Assembly: GCF_024655565.1 (NCBI RefSeq)
Contig: NZ_JANKOF010000039.1
Span: forward strand, 1 to 38,372
Length of the DNA stretch: 38,372 bases
Source: Nitratireductor sp. ZSWI3
GTDB taxonomy: Bacteria > Pseudomonadota > Alphaproteobacteria > Rhizobiales > Rhizobiaceae
Direction: 5' to 3'
Shown: positions 31,461 to 38,372 of the stretch, in pieces
How the letters are laid out: each line of letters starts with the position of its first letter
How positions within the stretch are numbered: position 1 is the stretch's first letter
Notes under the pieces: model-generated
What the model was told of the DNA's origin: nothing
What the model saw: the letters and a program-made list of their open reading frames with translations, nothing else
Database searches by the model: none
Translations under genes and position numbers: made by a program

Positions 31461-31513
31461 TAGAGCGGGATGCGGGCGGAAAACCGCTTCACACTTTTCC
31501 TCATCCCGCTCTA
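31461..31513. repeat. Dispersed palindromic repeat, family 2, copy 2 (complete)
   Basis: TAGAGCGGGATG (31461-31472) and its exact complement (31502-31513) form 12-bp outer arms. An inner GCGG/CCGC stem flanks AAAA at 31476-31487. The left half matches 28245-28276 with two differences. It separates the hydroxyacid oxidase gene from the following LysR gene and may act as a transcript end. Confidence 0.7.
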
Positions 31514-31544
31514 GCATGCCTGTCCGCCGGTCGTGAACCGGTTG

Positions 31545-32480
31545 ATGCTGGGGGCTGCAAGGTTGCAACTGCGTTTTCTCGAGACATTCGTCCACCTCGC
31601 CAAGGTGCGCAATTTCCGAAAGGCAGCCGATCTCCTGCACACGTCGCAGCCGGTCATCTCCTCGCGCATCAACGCCCTCGAGAACGAATTGGGCGCCAAG
31701 CTTTTCGAGCGATCGAAGCGCAGCGTCCAGCTCACCAGCGAAGGCCGGATGCTCCTGCCCCATGCCGAGCTGGTGATCGAGCTGACCAACGAGATGAAAT
31801 GGCTCGTCGGTCCCGGCAGCCGGCTGACGGGCTCCCTGCGCGTCGGGGTCACCGACACCATCCTCAGATCCTGGTTCGTCCGGCTGATGGAGGCCTTCCG
31901 GGAGAAATATCCGAACGTCAACATCGAGATGCTGTCGTCCACCTCGGCGGAAATCATCCAGTCCCTGAGGGACCACGGCGTCGACGTCGGCCTGGCGATG
32001 ATGGACGGCACCGACCCGAAGCTGAACTTCGTGCCGCTCGGCGCCTTCCCCGTCGCCTGGGTTGCAAGCCCGACGGCTTTCCCGATCCGCCGCGCCGCGC
32101 TCGACACGCTGCTCGACATGCCGATCCTGACCTTCCCGAAGAACTCGATCCCCTACAAGACGCTGGAGCGCTATCTCAAGGCATGTTCGAAGGTGCGCGC
32201 CAACGTCCACTCGTCGAACTCGATCGCAACCATCGTCAAGATGGCGGAGGAGGGATTGGGCGTCGCGCCCATGCCGCGCGCCGTGGTGCTGAGGGAACTG
32301 GCCAGCGGCAGCCTGCACGAGATCGAGGTGGACGTCGATTTCCCGCCGCTGGAGTTCTATGCGATCTGTGAGGCCTCGCCGCACAAATCGCTGAAGGACG
32401 AGTTCGTGCGCATGGCGCAGGAGCAAGCGCTCGCCTATGCCGCGGAGCATCCCGCGCAGTACCTGATGCCGTCTGATTGA
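31545..32480 (+). CDS. LysR-family transcriptional regulator
   Basis: A LysR regulator of about 311 residues. The helix-turn-helix region reads RFLETFVHLAKVRNFRKAA, then TSQPVISSRINALENELGAKLF. The effector domain begins near SLRVGVTDTILRSW. Three starts are possible: GTG 31533, ATG 31545 and TTG 31563. ATG is given, but none has a convincing Shine-Dalgarno, and family alignment would tolerate any of them. It is co-directional with the second TRAP operon, whose first gene starts 102 bases downstream, and probably regulates it. Confidence 0.92.
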   Translation: MLGAARLQLRFLETFVHLAKVRNFRKAADLLHTSQPVISSRINALENELGAKLFERSKRSVQLTSEGRMLLPHAELVIELTNEMKWLVGPGSRLTGSLRVGVTDTILRSWFVRLMEAFREKYPNVNIEMLSSTSAEIIQSLRDHGVDVGLAMMDGTDPKLNFVPLGAFPVAWVASPTAFPIRRAALDTLLDMPILTFPKNSIPYKTLERYLKACSKVRANVHSSNSIATIVKMAEEGLGVAPMPRAVVLRELASGSLHEIEVDVDFPPLEFYAICEASPHKSLKDEFVRMAQEQALAYAAEHPAQYLMPSD

Positions 32481-32582
32481 ATTCCTTTATCACAGACACC
32501 CATTATTTTGATTTGGACTTTTTTAGCGGCCTCTTCGATCCTTCCCCCAACAATCAATCAAAAAAGCAGATGGGGAAGAAAA

Positions 32583-33587
32583 ATGAGCCGTATCCTCCGC
32601 ACGATTCTGGTTGCCGCCGCCTTCGCCGCAGCGGGCACGGGCGCATCCGGCACTGCGCTCGCCGAGACCTGGCGCATGGCCCACAAGATGCCGCCGGACA
32701 GCATCGAAGGCGAATTGTTTCAGCTCTTCGCCGACAAGGTGAAGGAGAAGACCGGCGGCGAGCTGGACGTGAAGGTGTTTCCGAACGAGCAGCTCGGCTC
32801 CGACGATACGGTGCTGGAGCAACTGCAGATCGGCACGGTGAACGTTTACCCGGAGGGCACCAGCTATCTGCAGAAATGGGTGCCGGACATGAAGTTCGTC
32901 TCGGCTCCCTTCCTGTTCGACGATCGCCAGCACTGGGTCCGCTTCATGCAGTCCGACCTGGTCGGGGAGTGGCTGAAGAAGATCGAGGACGAGGCGGGCA
33001 TCGCGCTGATCGGCTCGCCGACGGCCTTCGTGCGCGGCCCCTATCGGGTCATGGTCACGGACAAGCCGTGGAATTCGCTGGAGGAGATGCAGGGCACGCG
33101 GCTGCGCATGCATCCCGACGAGCTGGCGGCGGCCGCCTGGCGCCATCTCGGCACCGAGGTCCGCACGCTTGCCTGGACCGAAGTCTATGAATCCATCAGC
33201 CGCGGCATCGTCGACGCGGTGAACAGCCCGATCGCGCTGGTCGAGCCGATGAAGTTCTACGAAGTGGCGCCGCACATCATCCGCCACGACGAATACCCGC
33301 AGGGCATGGCGTTCATGACCAACGCCAAGCGCTGGAACGCCCTTTCCGACGAGCGCCGCGCCCAGGTGCTCGAAGCGCTCGCCGAAACGGCAGCCGAATC
33401 CGAGAAGCGCATGACGGCGGCGGCCGACAAGGATCTCGCCGCCATGCAGGAAAAGAACGTCTCCTATTCGGAGCCGGACACCGCCGCCTTCGTCGAGCGC
33501 ATGGAGAGCTTCTATGAGCAGATGGAGAAGGCAGGCGAGCTTCCCGAAGGCTTCCTCGATGCCGTGCGCGCCTCGCGCGCCGAGTGA
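32583..33587 (+). CDS. TRAP transporter solute-binding protein (DctP), second system
   Basis: A 334-residue periplasmic receptor. A Sec signal peptide ending GTALA-ET (cut near residue 28) precedes WRMAHKMPPDSIEGELFQLF. The ligand Arg lies in GTRLRMHP, a variant of the GLKIR motif, and SRGIVDAVNSPIALVEPMKFYEVAPHI matches the middle region of the family. The start ATG at 32583 follows GGGGAAG; an upstream 25-codon extension spoils the signal peptide and is rejected. It is clearly divergent from the DctP on the other strand, so the two TRAP systems probably carry different acids. Confidence 0.95.
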   Translation: MSRILRTILVAAAFAAAGTGASGTALAETWRMAHKMPPDSIEGELFQLFADKVKEKTGGELDVKVFPNEQLGSDDTVLEQLQIGTVNVYPEGTSYLQKWVPDMKFVSAPFLFDDRQHWVRFMQSDLVGEWLKKIEDEAGIALIGSPTAFVRGPYRVMVTDKPWNSLEEMQGTRLRMHPDELAAAAWRHLGTEVRTLAWTEVYESISRGIVDAVNSPIALVEPMKFYEVAPHIIRHDEYPQGMAFMTNAKRWNALSDERRAQVLEALAETAAESEKRMTAAADKDLAAMQEKNVSYSEPDTAAFVERMESFYEQMEKAGELPEGFLDAVRASRAE

Positions 33588-33621
33588 CGGCCCGTCGGAC
33601 AAGAGCTGAAGGGGAGGCCCC

Positions 33622-34125
33622 ATGCCCATCCTGGATCGAATCCTGGCCGCCATCGACCGGCTGTTTCTCGTGGGAGCGAATGCGGCACTGCTCGCCATGC
33701 TGGTCGTCACCGCGCTGAACATCGCCTCGCGCGCGCTTTTCGAGCAGGGGCTGATGTGGGCCTTCCCCATCAGCATCGTCTGCTTCGTGTGGATGACCTT
33801 TCTCGGCTTCTTCGTCGTCTATCGGCAGAACAAGGACATCACGGTGGACTTCCTGCTGAACGCCATGCCGGCACCGGCGCGCCTCGCCGGCAGGATGCTC
33901 GTGGACATCGCGGTGATCGCGTTTCTGCTGATCCTGCTGCGCGAGGCGCCGGAGCTGATCCAGCGGCAGGTCGGCAACATCGAGATGGTGGGGCTACAGC
34001 GGTATTGGCTGAGCATCCCCTTCTTCGTTTCCTGCGCCCTCATCGCGCTGCATTTCCTCAGCGACCTCGTGCATGCGCTGAGGGGGCACGCACCGCGCGA
34101 GCATCATCCCGTCGGCGATATCTAG
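33622..34125 (+). CDS. TRAP transporter small permease (DctQ), second system
   Basis: A 167-residue inner-membrane protein with four helices. FEQGLMWAFPISIVCFVWMTFLGFFVVYRQNKDI corresponds to the family's conserved second-helix region, but with WAFPIS in place of WxEE, so the acidic pair typical of DctQ is missing. AGGGGAGG before the ATG is a strong ribosome binding site. It lies 34 bases after the receptor gene and 15 before DctM. No hairpin separates this binding protein from its permease, unlike the other three systems in the window. Confidence 0.92.
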   Translation: MPILDRILAAIDRLFLVGANAALLAMLVVTALNIASRALFEQGLMWAFPISIVCFVWMTFLGFFVVYRQNKDITVDFLLNAMPAPARLAGRMLVDIAVIAFLLILLREAPELIQRQVGNIEMVGLQRYWLSIPFFVSCALIALHFLSDLVHALRGHAPREHHPVGDI

Positions 34126-34140
34126 GGTCAGGGCGCAACC

Positions 34141-35424
34141 ATGACATTGCTTCTCTTCGCGGGCTTCGTGGCCCTCATCCTCCTGCGTGTCCCGATCACC
34201 ATGGCCATCGGCCTGGCCGTTCTGACGGCACTCGTCTATGCGGGCTTTTCCGACACGCTCTACATCATCCCGCTTCAGGTGCTCGACGGCGTCGACAACC
34301 CGTCGCTGCTCGCCATCCCCTTCTTCATCATGGCCGGAAACCTGATGAACGGCGTCGGCATGACGGACCGCATCTTCAACTTCGCCTCGGCTCTGGTCGG
34401 CCACATGCGCGCCGGCCTGGCACAGGTGAACGTGGTGTCGTCGCTCCTGTTCGCCGGCGTCTCCGGCGCTGCCGTGGCGGATTGCGCGGGTCTCGGCACG
34501 ATCGAGATCAAGGCCATGCGGGAGCGTGGATATCCTGCTCCCTTCGCCGCGGCGATCACCGCCGCAAGCGCCGTGGTCGGCCCCATCATCCCGCCCTCGA
34601 TCAGCCTCGTCGTCTACGCGTTCCTCTCCAACACCTCGGTCGCGCGGCTGTTTCTGGCCGGCATCGTGCCCGGCCTCGTCGTTGGCCTGTCGCTGATGAT
34701 CTTCAACTATCTGCTGGCGATCAAACACGACTTCCCGCGCGAGGAGCGCAAGACGCTGCCCGAGGTCGGCCGCCTGGCCCTTGACGGCATAGCCGCCCTG
34801 GTGGCGCCCGGCATCATCCTGGTCGCCATCCTGACGGGCTTCACCACCGCCACCGAGGCGGGCGTATTGGCCTGCGTCTACACCATCGCGCTGGGGTTCG
34901 TTTACCGCACCTTCTCCTTGCGCATGATGTGGCGAGCGCTCACCGAGACCATGACGATCACCAGCGTGATCATGATCATCATCGGCTTCTCCCAGGTGAT
35001 GGGCTGGCTGCTGGCCATCGAGCAGATCCCCCAGCAGCTCGCCGACCAGATCCTCGGCGTCACCGAGTCCCGGAGCGTCTTCCTCCTGCTGCTCCTGGTC
35101 TTCCTGCTCGCCGTCGGCTGTTTCGTGGAGGGCGTGCCGGCGAAGCTGATCCTGGTGCCGATGCTGCTGCCGATCATCGATCAGTTCGGCATCGACCGGA
35201 TTCACTTCGGCCTGATCATCACCCTGGCCCTTTTGATCGGCATCGCAACGCCGCCCATGGGCATTGCCCTCTACATCGTCTCGGAGGTCGGCAAGGTGCC
35301 GTTCGAGAAGGTGGCGGTAGCGATCCTGCCCTTCCTGGTGCCGCTGATCGTGGCTTTGCTGCTCGTCACCTTCGTGCCGGAACTCGTTCTCTTCCTCCCC
35401 AACCTCATCCTCGGGCCGGCCTGA
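34141..35424 (+). CDS. TRAP transporter large permease (DctM), second system
   Basis: A 427-residue membrane protein of the DctM family with about 12 helices. GVSGAAVADCAGLGTIEIKAM, AVVGPIIPPSISLVVYAF, GFTTATEAGVLACVY and GIATPPMGIALYIV are the expected family segments. Its stop codon (TGA) lies in the loop of a small GC hairpin, CCGGCC (35416-35421) with GGCCGG (35425-35430). It pairs with the preceding small permease. Confidence 0.95.
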   Translation: MTLLLFAGFVALILLRVPITMAIGLAVLTALVYAGFSDTLYIIPLQVLDGVDNPSLLAIPFFIMAGNLMNGVGMTDRIFNFASALVGHMRAGLAQVNVVSSLLFAGVSGAAVADCAGLGTIEIKAMRERGYPAPFAAAITAASAVVGPIIPPSISLVVYAFLSNTSVARLFLAGIVPGLVVGLSLMIFNYLLAIKHDFPREERKTLPEVGRLALDGIAALVAPGIILVAILTGFTTATEAGVLACVYTIALGFVYRTFSLRMMWRALTETMTITSVIMIIIGFSQVMGWLLAIEQIPQQLADQILGVTESRSVFLLLLLVFLLAVGCFVEGVPAKLILVPMLLPIIDQFGIDRIHFGLIITLALLIGIATPPMGIALYIVSEVGKVPFEKVAVAILPFLVPLIVALLLVTFVPELVLFLPNLILGPA

Positions 35425-35465
35425 GGCCGGACCGGTATCAATCCCCAAAATGCAAGGACCATTCC

Positions 35466-36272
35466 ATGAAGATCTCCGTCATTCAGATGAACTCGCAGGA
35501 CGACAAGGCGCGGAACATCGCCGATGCGACCCGCCTCATCCGTGAGGCGGTCGCTGAGGACCGGCCCGACCTCGTCGTTCTGCCGGAAACCTTCACCTAT
35601 ATGGGCGGCACCGTGGAGAGCCGGCGCGCCAACGCCGAGACCTTCCCGGACGGCGAAGCCTACCGCGCCATGTCCGCCCTTGCCGCGGAGTTGAAGGTGA
35701 ACATCCATGCCGGCTCCATGGCGGAAGCGGCGGGCGAGAAGTGCTACAACACCACGATCGTGTTCGACCGGGAGGGCAACGAGATCGCCCGCTACCGGAA
35801 GATCCACCTGTTCGACGTGCAGGTTCCCGGCGGCATCAGCTACCTGGAATCGGACACGATGAAGCGCGGCGAGAATGTCGTCGTCTACGAGCTCGAGGGC
35901 GTCAGGGTCGGCTGCGCGATCTGCTACGACCTGCGGTTCCCCGAGCTGTTCCGCAAGCTGCGCGACAAGGGCGCCGAGCTCATCGTGCTGCCGGCGGCCT
36001 TCACCCTGCAGACGGGCAAGGATCACTGGGAGCAGCTGCTGTGCGCCCGTGCCATCGAAACCCAGTCCTACGTGGCCGCCTCGGCGCAGATCTTCGCCCA
36101 TGACGACGGCCGGAAACTGTGTTTCGGCCATTCGCTGGTCATCGACCCGTGGGGCATCACCGTCGCCAACTGCTCGGATCGCATCGGCCATGTGAGCGCC
36201 GTCATCGACACCGGCTACGCAGCGCAGATCCGGCAATCGATGCCGGTCGCAGAACACCACGTCGTGGCATAA
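35466..36272 (+). CDS. Carbon-nitrogen hydrolase, nitrilase superfamily (omega-amidase/Nit2-like)
   Basis: A 268-residue hydrolase with the complete nitrilase-superfamily triad E41 (VVLPETF), K112 (YRKIHLFD) and C153 (GCAICYDLRFPE). The segment KIHLFDVQVPGG closely resembles Nit2/omega-amidase proteins, which hydrolyse alpha-ketoglutaramate and related dicarboxylic monoamides, rather than nitriles. The ATG at 35466 has AGGA 7 bases upstream; the long upstream frame is a shadow of DctM. It follows the TRAP genes by 41 bases and likely deamidates the imported compound or an intermediate to a dicarboxylate. Confidence 0.9.
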   Translation: MKISVIQMNSQDDKARNIADATRLIREAVAEDRPDLVVLPETFTYMGGTVESRRANAETFPDGEAYRAMSALAAELKVNIHAGSMAEAAGEKCYNTTIVFDREGNEIARYRKIHLFDVQVPGGISYLESDTMKRGENVVVYELEGVRVGCAICYDLRFPELFRKLRDKGAELIVLPAAFTLQTGKDHWEQLLCARAIETQSYVAASAQIFAHDDGRKLCFGHSLVIDPWGITVANCSDRIGHVSAVIDTGYAAQIRQSMPVAEHHVVA

Positions 36273-36283
36273 GGAAAACGCGA

Positions 36284-36943
36284 ATGTACCAGGTCAATCC
36301 CATGCCCCGGCAGCTTGCCCAGGCCAAGCTCGACAAGCTCATGCAGGTGGAGACCGCGACCGTCGGCCACTTCCTGCATGCCAATTTCCTGGACAGCGGC
36401 CTGCGCTCCATGCTGCCGAAAGTGCGCGCCGCCGGCACCGCCGTGACCCTGCGCCTGCCGCATGCCGACAGCACGCTTCTGCACTATGCCATGGACCATG
36501 TCCGTCCCGGCGACTTCATGATCATCGACCGCGCCGGAGATACGCGCCACGCCTGCTGGGGCGGCGTCATCACCCATACGGCGGCCGGCAAGAAGCTGGC
36601 CGGCGCGGTGGTCGACGGTCCGGCGACCGACGTCGCGGATTTCGCGCGTCACGGCTTTCCCATGTGGTGCCGCGGCCCCTCCCCGATCACCACGAAGCTT
36701 CTCGGCATTTCCGGCGAGATGAACATCCCCGTCAGCGTCGGCGGCGTGGTGGTCCGCCCGGGCGATGCCGTGCTGGCGGATGAAAACGGAGTTCTGATCC
36801 TGGCGCCGGAGGAGGTGGACGCGGTGGCCGATCGCGCCATCGAGATGCAGATCCGAGAGATCGACCTTTTGAAGCGCATCGACGCCGGCGAGAGCCTTCC
36901 CGCCATTTCCGGCGCCAAGGCGCGCGTCGAGCAGACGGCCTGA
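36284..36943 (+). CDS. RraA-family protein (HMG aldolase/oxaloacetate decarboxylase-like) with altered active-site Arg
   Basis: A 219-residue protein of the RraA/demethylmenaquinone-methyltransferase-like fold. The central motif AGAVVDGPATD (residues 107-116) aligns with the family's GVVVDGxxRD. The metal-ligand-type Asp116 is kept, but the substrate-binding Arg is replaced by Thr115. Known aldolases of this family (4-hydroxy-4-methyl-2-oxoglutarate aldolase) use that Arg, so this may be a different lyase, isomerase or non-enzymatic homologue. The ATG at 36284 follows AAGGA, 11 bases after the amidase stop. It is the last gene of the second TRAP operon and likely handles an oxo-dicarboxylate product. 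Confidence 0.88.
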   Translation: MYQVNPMPRQLAQAKLDKLMQVETATVGHFLHANFLDSGLRSMLPKVRAAGTAVTLRLPHADSTLLHYAMDHVRPGDFMIIDRAGDTRHACWGGVITHTAAGKKLAGAVVDGPATDVADFARHGFPMWCRGPSPITTKLLGISGEMNIPVSVGGVVVRPGDAVLADENGVLILAPEEVDAVADRAIEMQIREIDLLKRIDAGESLPAISGAKARVEQTA

Positions 36944-36965
36944 TCCATCGGCCGCAACGACGAGG

Positions 36966-37004
36966 CGGATCGCTTCCCTCCTTGCGAAAGGGTGGAGCGA
37001 TCCG
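36966..37004. terminator. Hairpin between convergent genes
   Basis: CGGATCGCT (36966-36974) and its exact complement (36996-37004) form a 9-bp outer stem, with a partial inner CCCT/AGGG pairing. It lies 22 bases after the RraA-family stop and before the 3' end of the convergent peptidase gene. Without a U-tract it is a tentative bidirectional end. Confidence 0.5.
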
Positions 37005-37087
37005 GCGTGGTCTGCGGTCGATCGACGGTGTGGTTTCTGCGCGCGGCGGCGGCCTTTCGGCCGGGTGCCTCCCGCAGGGAGGAAAGC

Positions 37088-37702
37088 TCAGACCCGCTCC
37101 GCCGCTCCGATGCGCTCCCAGCGCTTGCCGTTGCCTTGCGACTGGCGGGCGAAATACCGGTAGGGTGTGTTCGACCAGTCCTTCACCGAATTGTTCATGT
37201 TATCGAGGATCAGGTCGCCCCGTGTGGTCCTCACGGTGAGCACGGTGTGGCCTTCGCCGCCGCTGCGCGCCACGGTCAGGAGCAGGGACGATGCCGGCCA
37301 GCCCAGGCGCATCAGCTCCGCCTTCTTCAGGATGGCGAAGTCTTCGCAGTCACCGTATTTCTGCGGCAGCCGCCAATCGTCTTCCTTGCCGGTCGTTGCG
37401 ATATCGGACCGTTCCTGGATGCGCCGATTGACCGACGCGTTCACGCGCCTCAGTTCCTCGGAGCGCCGTGCGGTCAGCTCGACCGGCTTTCCGTCGCCGT
37501 TCGTGCTGCACAGGCGCGCCTGCCGGGCACAAAAGTCATGAAAGGCCGGCGGCGCGAACGCATGGCCGACAAGCTGCATCCGCGATCCGCCGCCGGATCG
37601 GCCGGCCGCTTCCTGCGAATGGGCAGTGATCGATTCCGTCGTGGTGCTGCAACCCGCGCTCGCCAGAAAAGCGGCGAGCGCCATTCCTATCGAGAACTTC
37701 AT
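37088..37702 (-). CDS. Transglutaminase-like cysteine peptidase (BTLCP family), probable lipoprotein
   Basis: A 204-residue exported protein. The N-terminus MKFSIGMALAAFLASAGC ends in a lipobox-like cysteine (C18; the -3 position is Ser, slightly unusual), so it is likely a lipoprotein. The BTLCP catalytic triad is present: C119 (KYGDCEDFAI), H152 (GEGHTVLTV) and D167 (LILDNMN). The family includes LapG, a periplasmic protease that releases large adhesins and controls biofilm attachment, but most rhizobial members have unknown targets. The ATG at 37702 has GGGGGT upstream. No LapD-like gene lies in the window. Confidence 0.9.
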   Translation of the reverse strand: MKFSIGMALAAFLASAGCSTTTESITAHSQEAAGRSGGGSRMQLVGHAFAPPAFHDFCARQARLCSTNGDGKPVELTARRSEELRRVNASVNRRIQERSDIATTGKEDDWRLPQKYGDCEDFAILKKAELMRLGWPASSLLLTVARSGGEGHTVLTVRTTRGDLILDNMNNSVKDWSNTPYRYFARQSQGNGKRWERIGAAERV

Positions 37703-38007
37703 CAGGGACCCCCATTGGCGGGCTATCCCTTAGACTGCCTCAGAATGATTAAGCAACTCCTGCCGGAGTATGAGCCCATAACGATTATCAACATCACGAA
37801 ATGTTTACACGGTTTACTCCTGCCGCTTTCCAGGCTGACAATATCGCATCGTTCAATCCAAATTGATTATATCGTAGTTAAAATTGTATAAACATTAAGT
37901 AATGTATGTTTATTACTAAGTAAATAGTGGTAATTATTCAAATAAACCGGAACAGCAAAGGCAGCTGATGCGTTGCTTCGCATTCTTCAAACCTAGGGAG
38001 AACTGCG
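37703..38007. other. AT-rich intergenic region
   Basis: This is a 305-base gap between divergent genes, strongly AT-rich from about 37780 to 37950, against the GC-rich background. It should contain promoters for both neighbours. A small dyad AGTAAT (37898-37903) and ATTACT (37912-37917) is visible. No gene or RNA structure was recognised. Confidence 0.5.
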
Positions 38008-38372
38008 ATGCGTAGCACGGCGCTATTACTTTCAGGGTCAAAAATCCTGGTATCTATCGGCGTCATCTGCCTCATGCCTGTGGCTCCGACATTCGCCCAG
38101 TCCAGCATCAGGCCGCTCATGACGGCGGAGCAATGCTCCCCGCTGACGGACCAGAACTACGAGCTTTGCTGTGTCGCCCGCAATCGGGTGCAACTGCTTT
38201 CCCCGGAAGATCTTGCCCAATGCCCTCCCCTCACCACCAGCCTCATCCAGAATGCCCTCAATAACAGTGACGGTGGCGGCAACGGCAACGGCGGCGGTGG
38301 CGGCAACGGTGGCGGCGGTGGCGGCGGCGGCGGCAACGGTGGCGGTGGCAACGGCGGCGGTGGCGGCAACGG
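38008..38372 (+). CDS. Secreted Cys-containing, Gly/Asn-rich protein, C-terminus cut by window edge
   Basis: An open frame of 121 codons to the window end. The ATG at 38008 has GGGAG at 7-base spacing. A Sec signal peptide (ILVSIGVICLMPVAPTFA) should be cut after Ala30. The mature N-terminal domain has four cysteines: C43, C54, C55 and C72 (QCSPL, ELCCVAR, AQCPPL), enough for two disulfides. From residue 88 the protein is almost pure Gly with regularly spaced Asn (GGGGGN). No family is recognised. The first codons (CTA TTA CTT TCA) are poorer in GC than local genes. It could be a surface or matrix protein; the acidic Ca2+-binding Asp pattern of RTX repeats is absent. Confidence 0.72.
   Translation, partial: MRSTALLLSGSKILVSIGVICLMPVAPTFAQSSIRPLMTAEQCSPLTDQNYELCCVARNRVQLLSPEDLAQCPPLTTSLIQNALNNSDGGGNGNGGGGGNGGGGGGGGGNGGGGNGGGGGN

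Noticed and set aside
30171-32450. Open minus-strand frame of 759 codons, the longest in the window
   Set aside because: It lies antisense to the hydroxyacid oxidase and LysR genes, both with intact family motifs. Its composition (rich in Arg, Gln, His, Gly, Asp) is typical for the complement of GC-rich genes.
38260-38372. Possible tandem DNA repeat or CRISPR-like array at the right end
   Set aside because: The GGCGGCAACGG-type periodicity is explained by Gly/Asn codons in an open frame with a signal peptide; there are no unique spacers of constant length.

Overview
The window looks like a piece of a GC-rich alphaproteobacterial genome, most likely Rhizobiaceae or a close relative in the Hyphomicrobiales. 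Reasons: a minCDE operon with rhizobial-type proteins and a CtrA-type TTAA-N7-TTAA site in front of it; an unusually high density of ABC and TRAP solute transporters; a protein pair resembling the Agrobacterium vitis Avi_7170/Avi_7169 families; and rhizobial-style dispersed palindromic repeats. In Sinorhizobium and Agrobacterium minCDE lies on a secondary replicon, so a chromid or megaplasmid origin is plausible, but this is inference. No rRNA, tRNA, CRISPR array, transposase or phage gene was seen.

Layout. 1-325 (minus) is the start of a Gly/Ala-rich glycine-zipper protein cut by the window edge, followed by a 650-base AT-rich gap. 980-4160 holds a Na/phosphate cotransporter family protein facing an alanine/glycine:cation symporter. 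4301-5919 is a metal-efflux pair (CsoR/RcnR-type repressor plus an MFS exporter with a His-rich tail), with a clear operator inside its promoter. 6014-14889 is a nine-gene co-directional run: LysR regulator, flavin monooxygenase, two carboxymuconolactone-decarboxylase/AhpD-fold proteins, an octopine/nopaline dehydrogenase family enzyme and a complete polyamine/opine-type ABC importer. This is the best candidate for an undescribed pathway. 14849-20356 (minus) is a rare-sugar module: LacI regulator, allose/ribose-type ABC importer, ketose 3-epimerase and small-molecule kinase. A divergent 2-hydroxyacid dehydrogenase follows (20563-21579), with two copies of a distinctive palindrome upstream.

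21689-23892 is minCDE plus a small unknown gene. 23979-29327 (minus) is a TRAP transporter operon (P, Q, M) with a DapA-family aldolase/synthase and an FAD-linked hydroxyacid dehydrogenase. It diverges from an XRE-cupin regulator and an FMN-dependent alpha-hydroxyacid oxidase (29641-31448). A LysR gene and a second TRAP operon (32583-35424) follow, with a nitrilase/omega-amidase and an RraA-family protein (to 36943). The two TRAP systems together suggest uptake and oxidation of hydroxy- or oxo-carboxylates. The right end has a transglutaminase-like cysteine peptidase lipoprotein (minus), an AT-rich gap, and a secreted Cys/Gly/Asn-rich protein running off the end.

Recurring structure. Three of the four solute-binding-protein genes are followed by a perfect stem-loop before the permease gene. 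Two families of dispersed palindromes occur twice each, one copy lying inside the min operon. A 13-bp stem-loop has a stop codon in its loop. Functional assignments rest on motifs read by eye; substrates are inferred and not proven.
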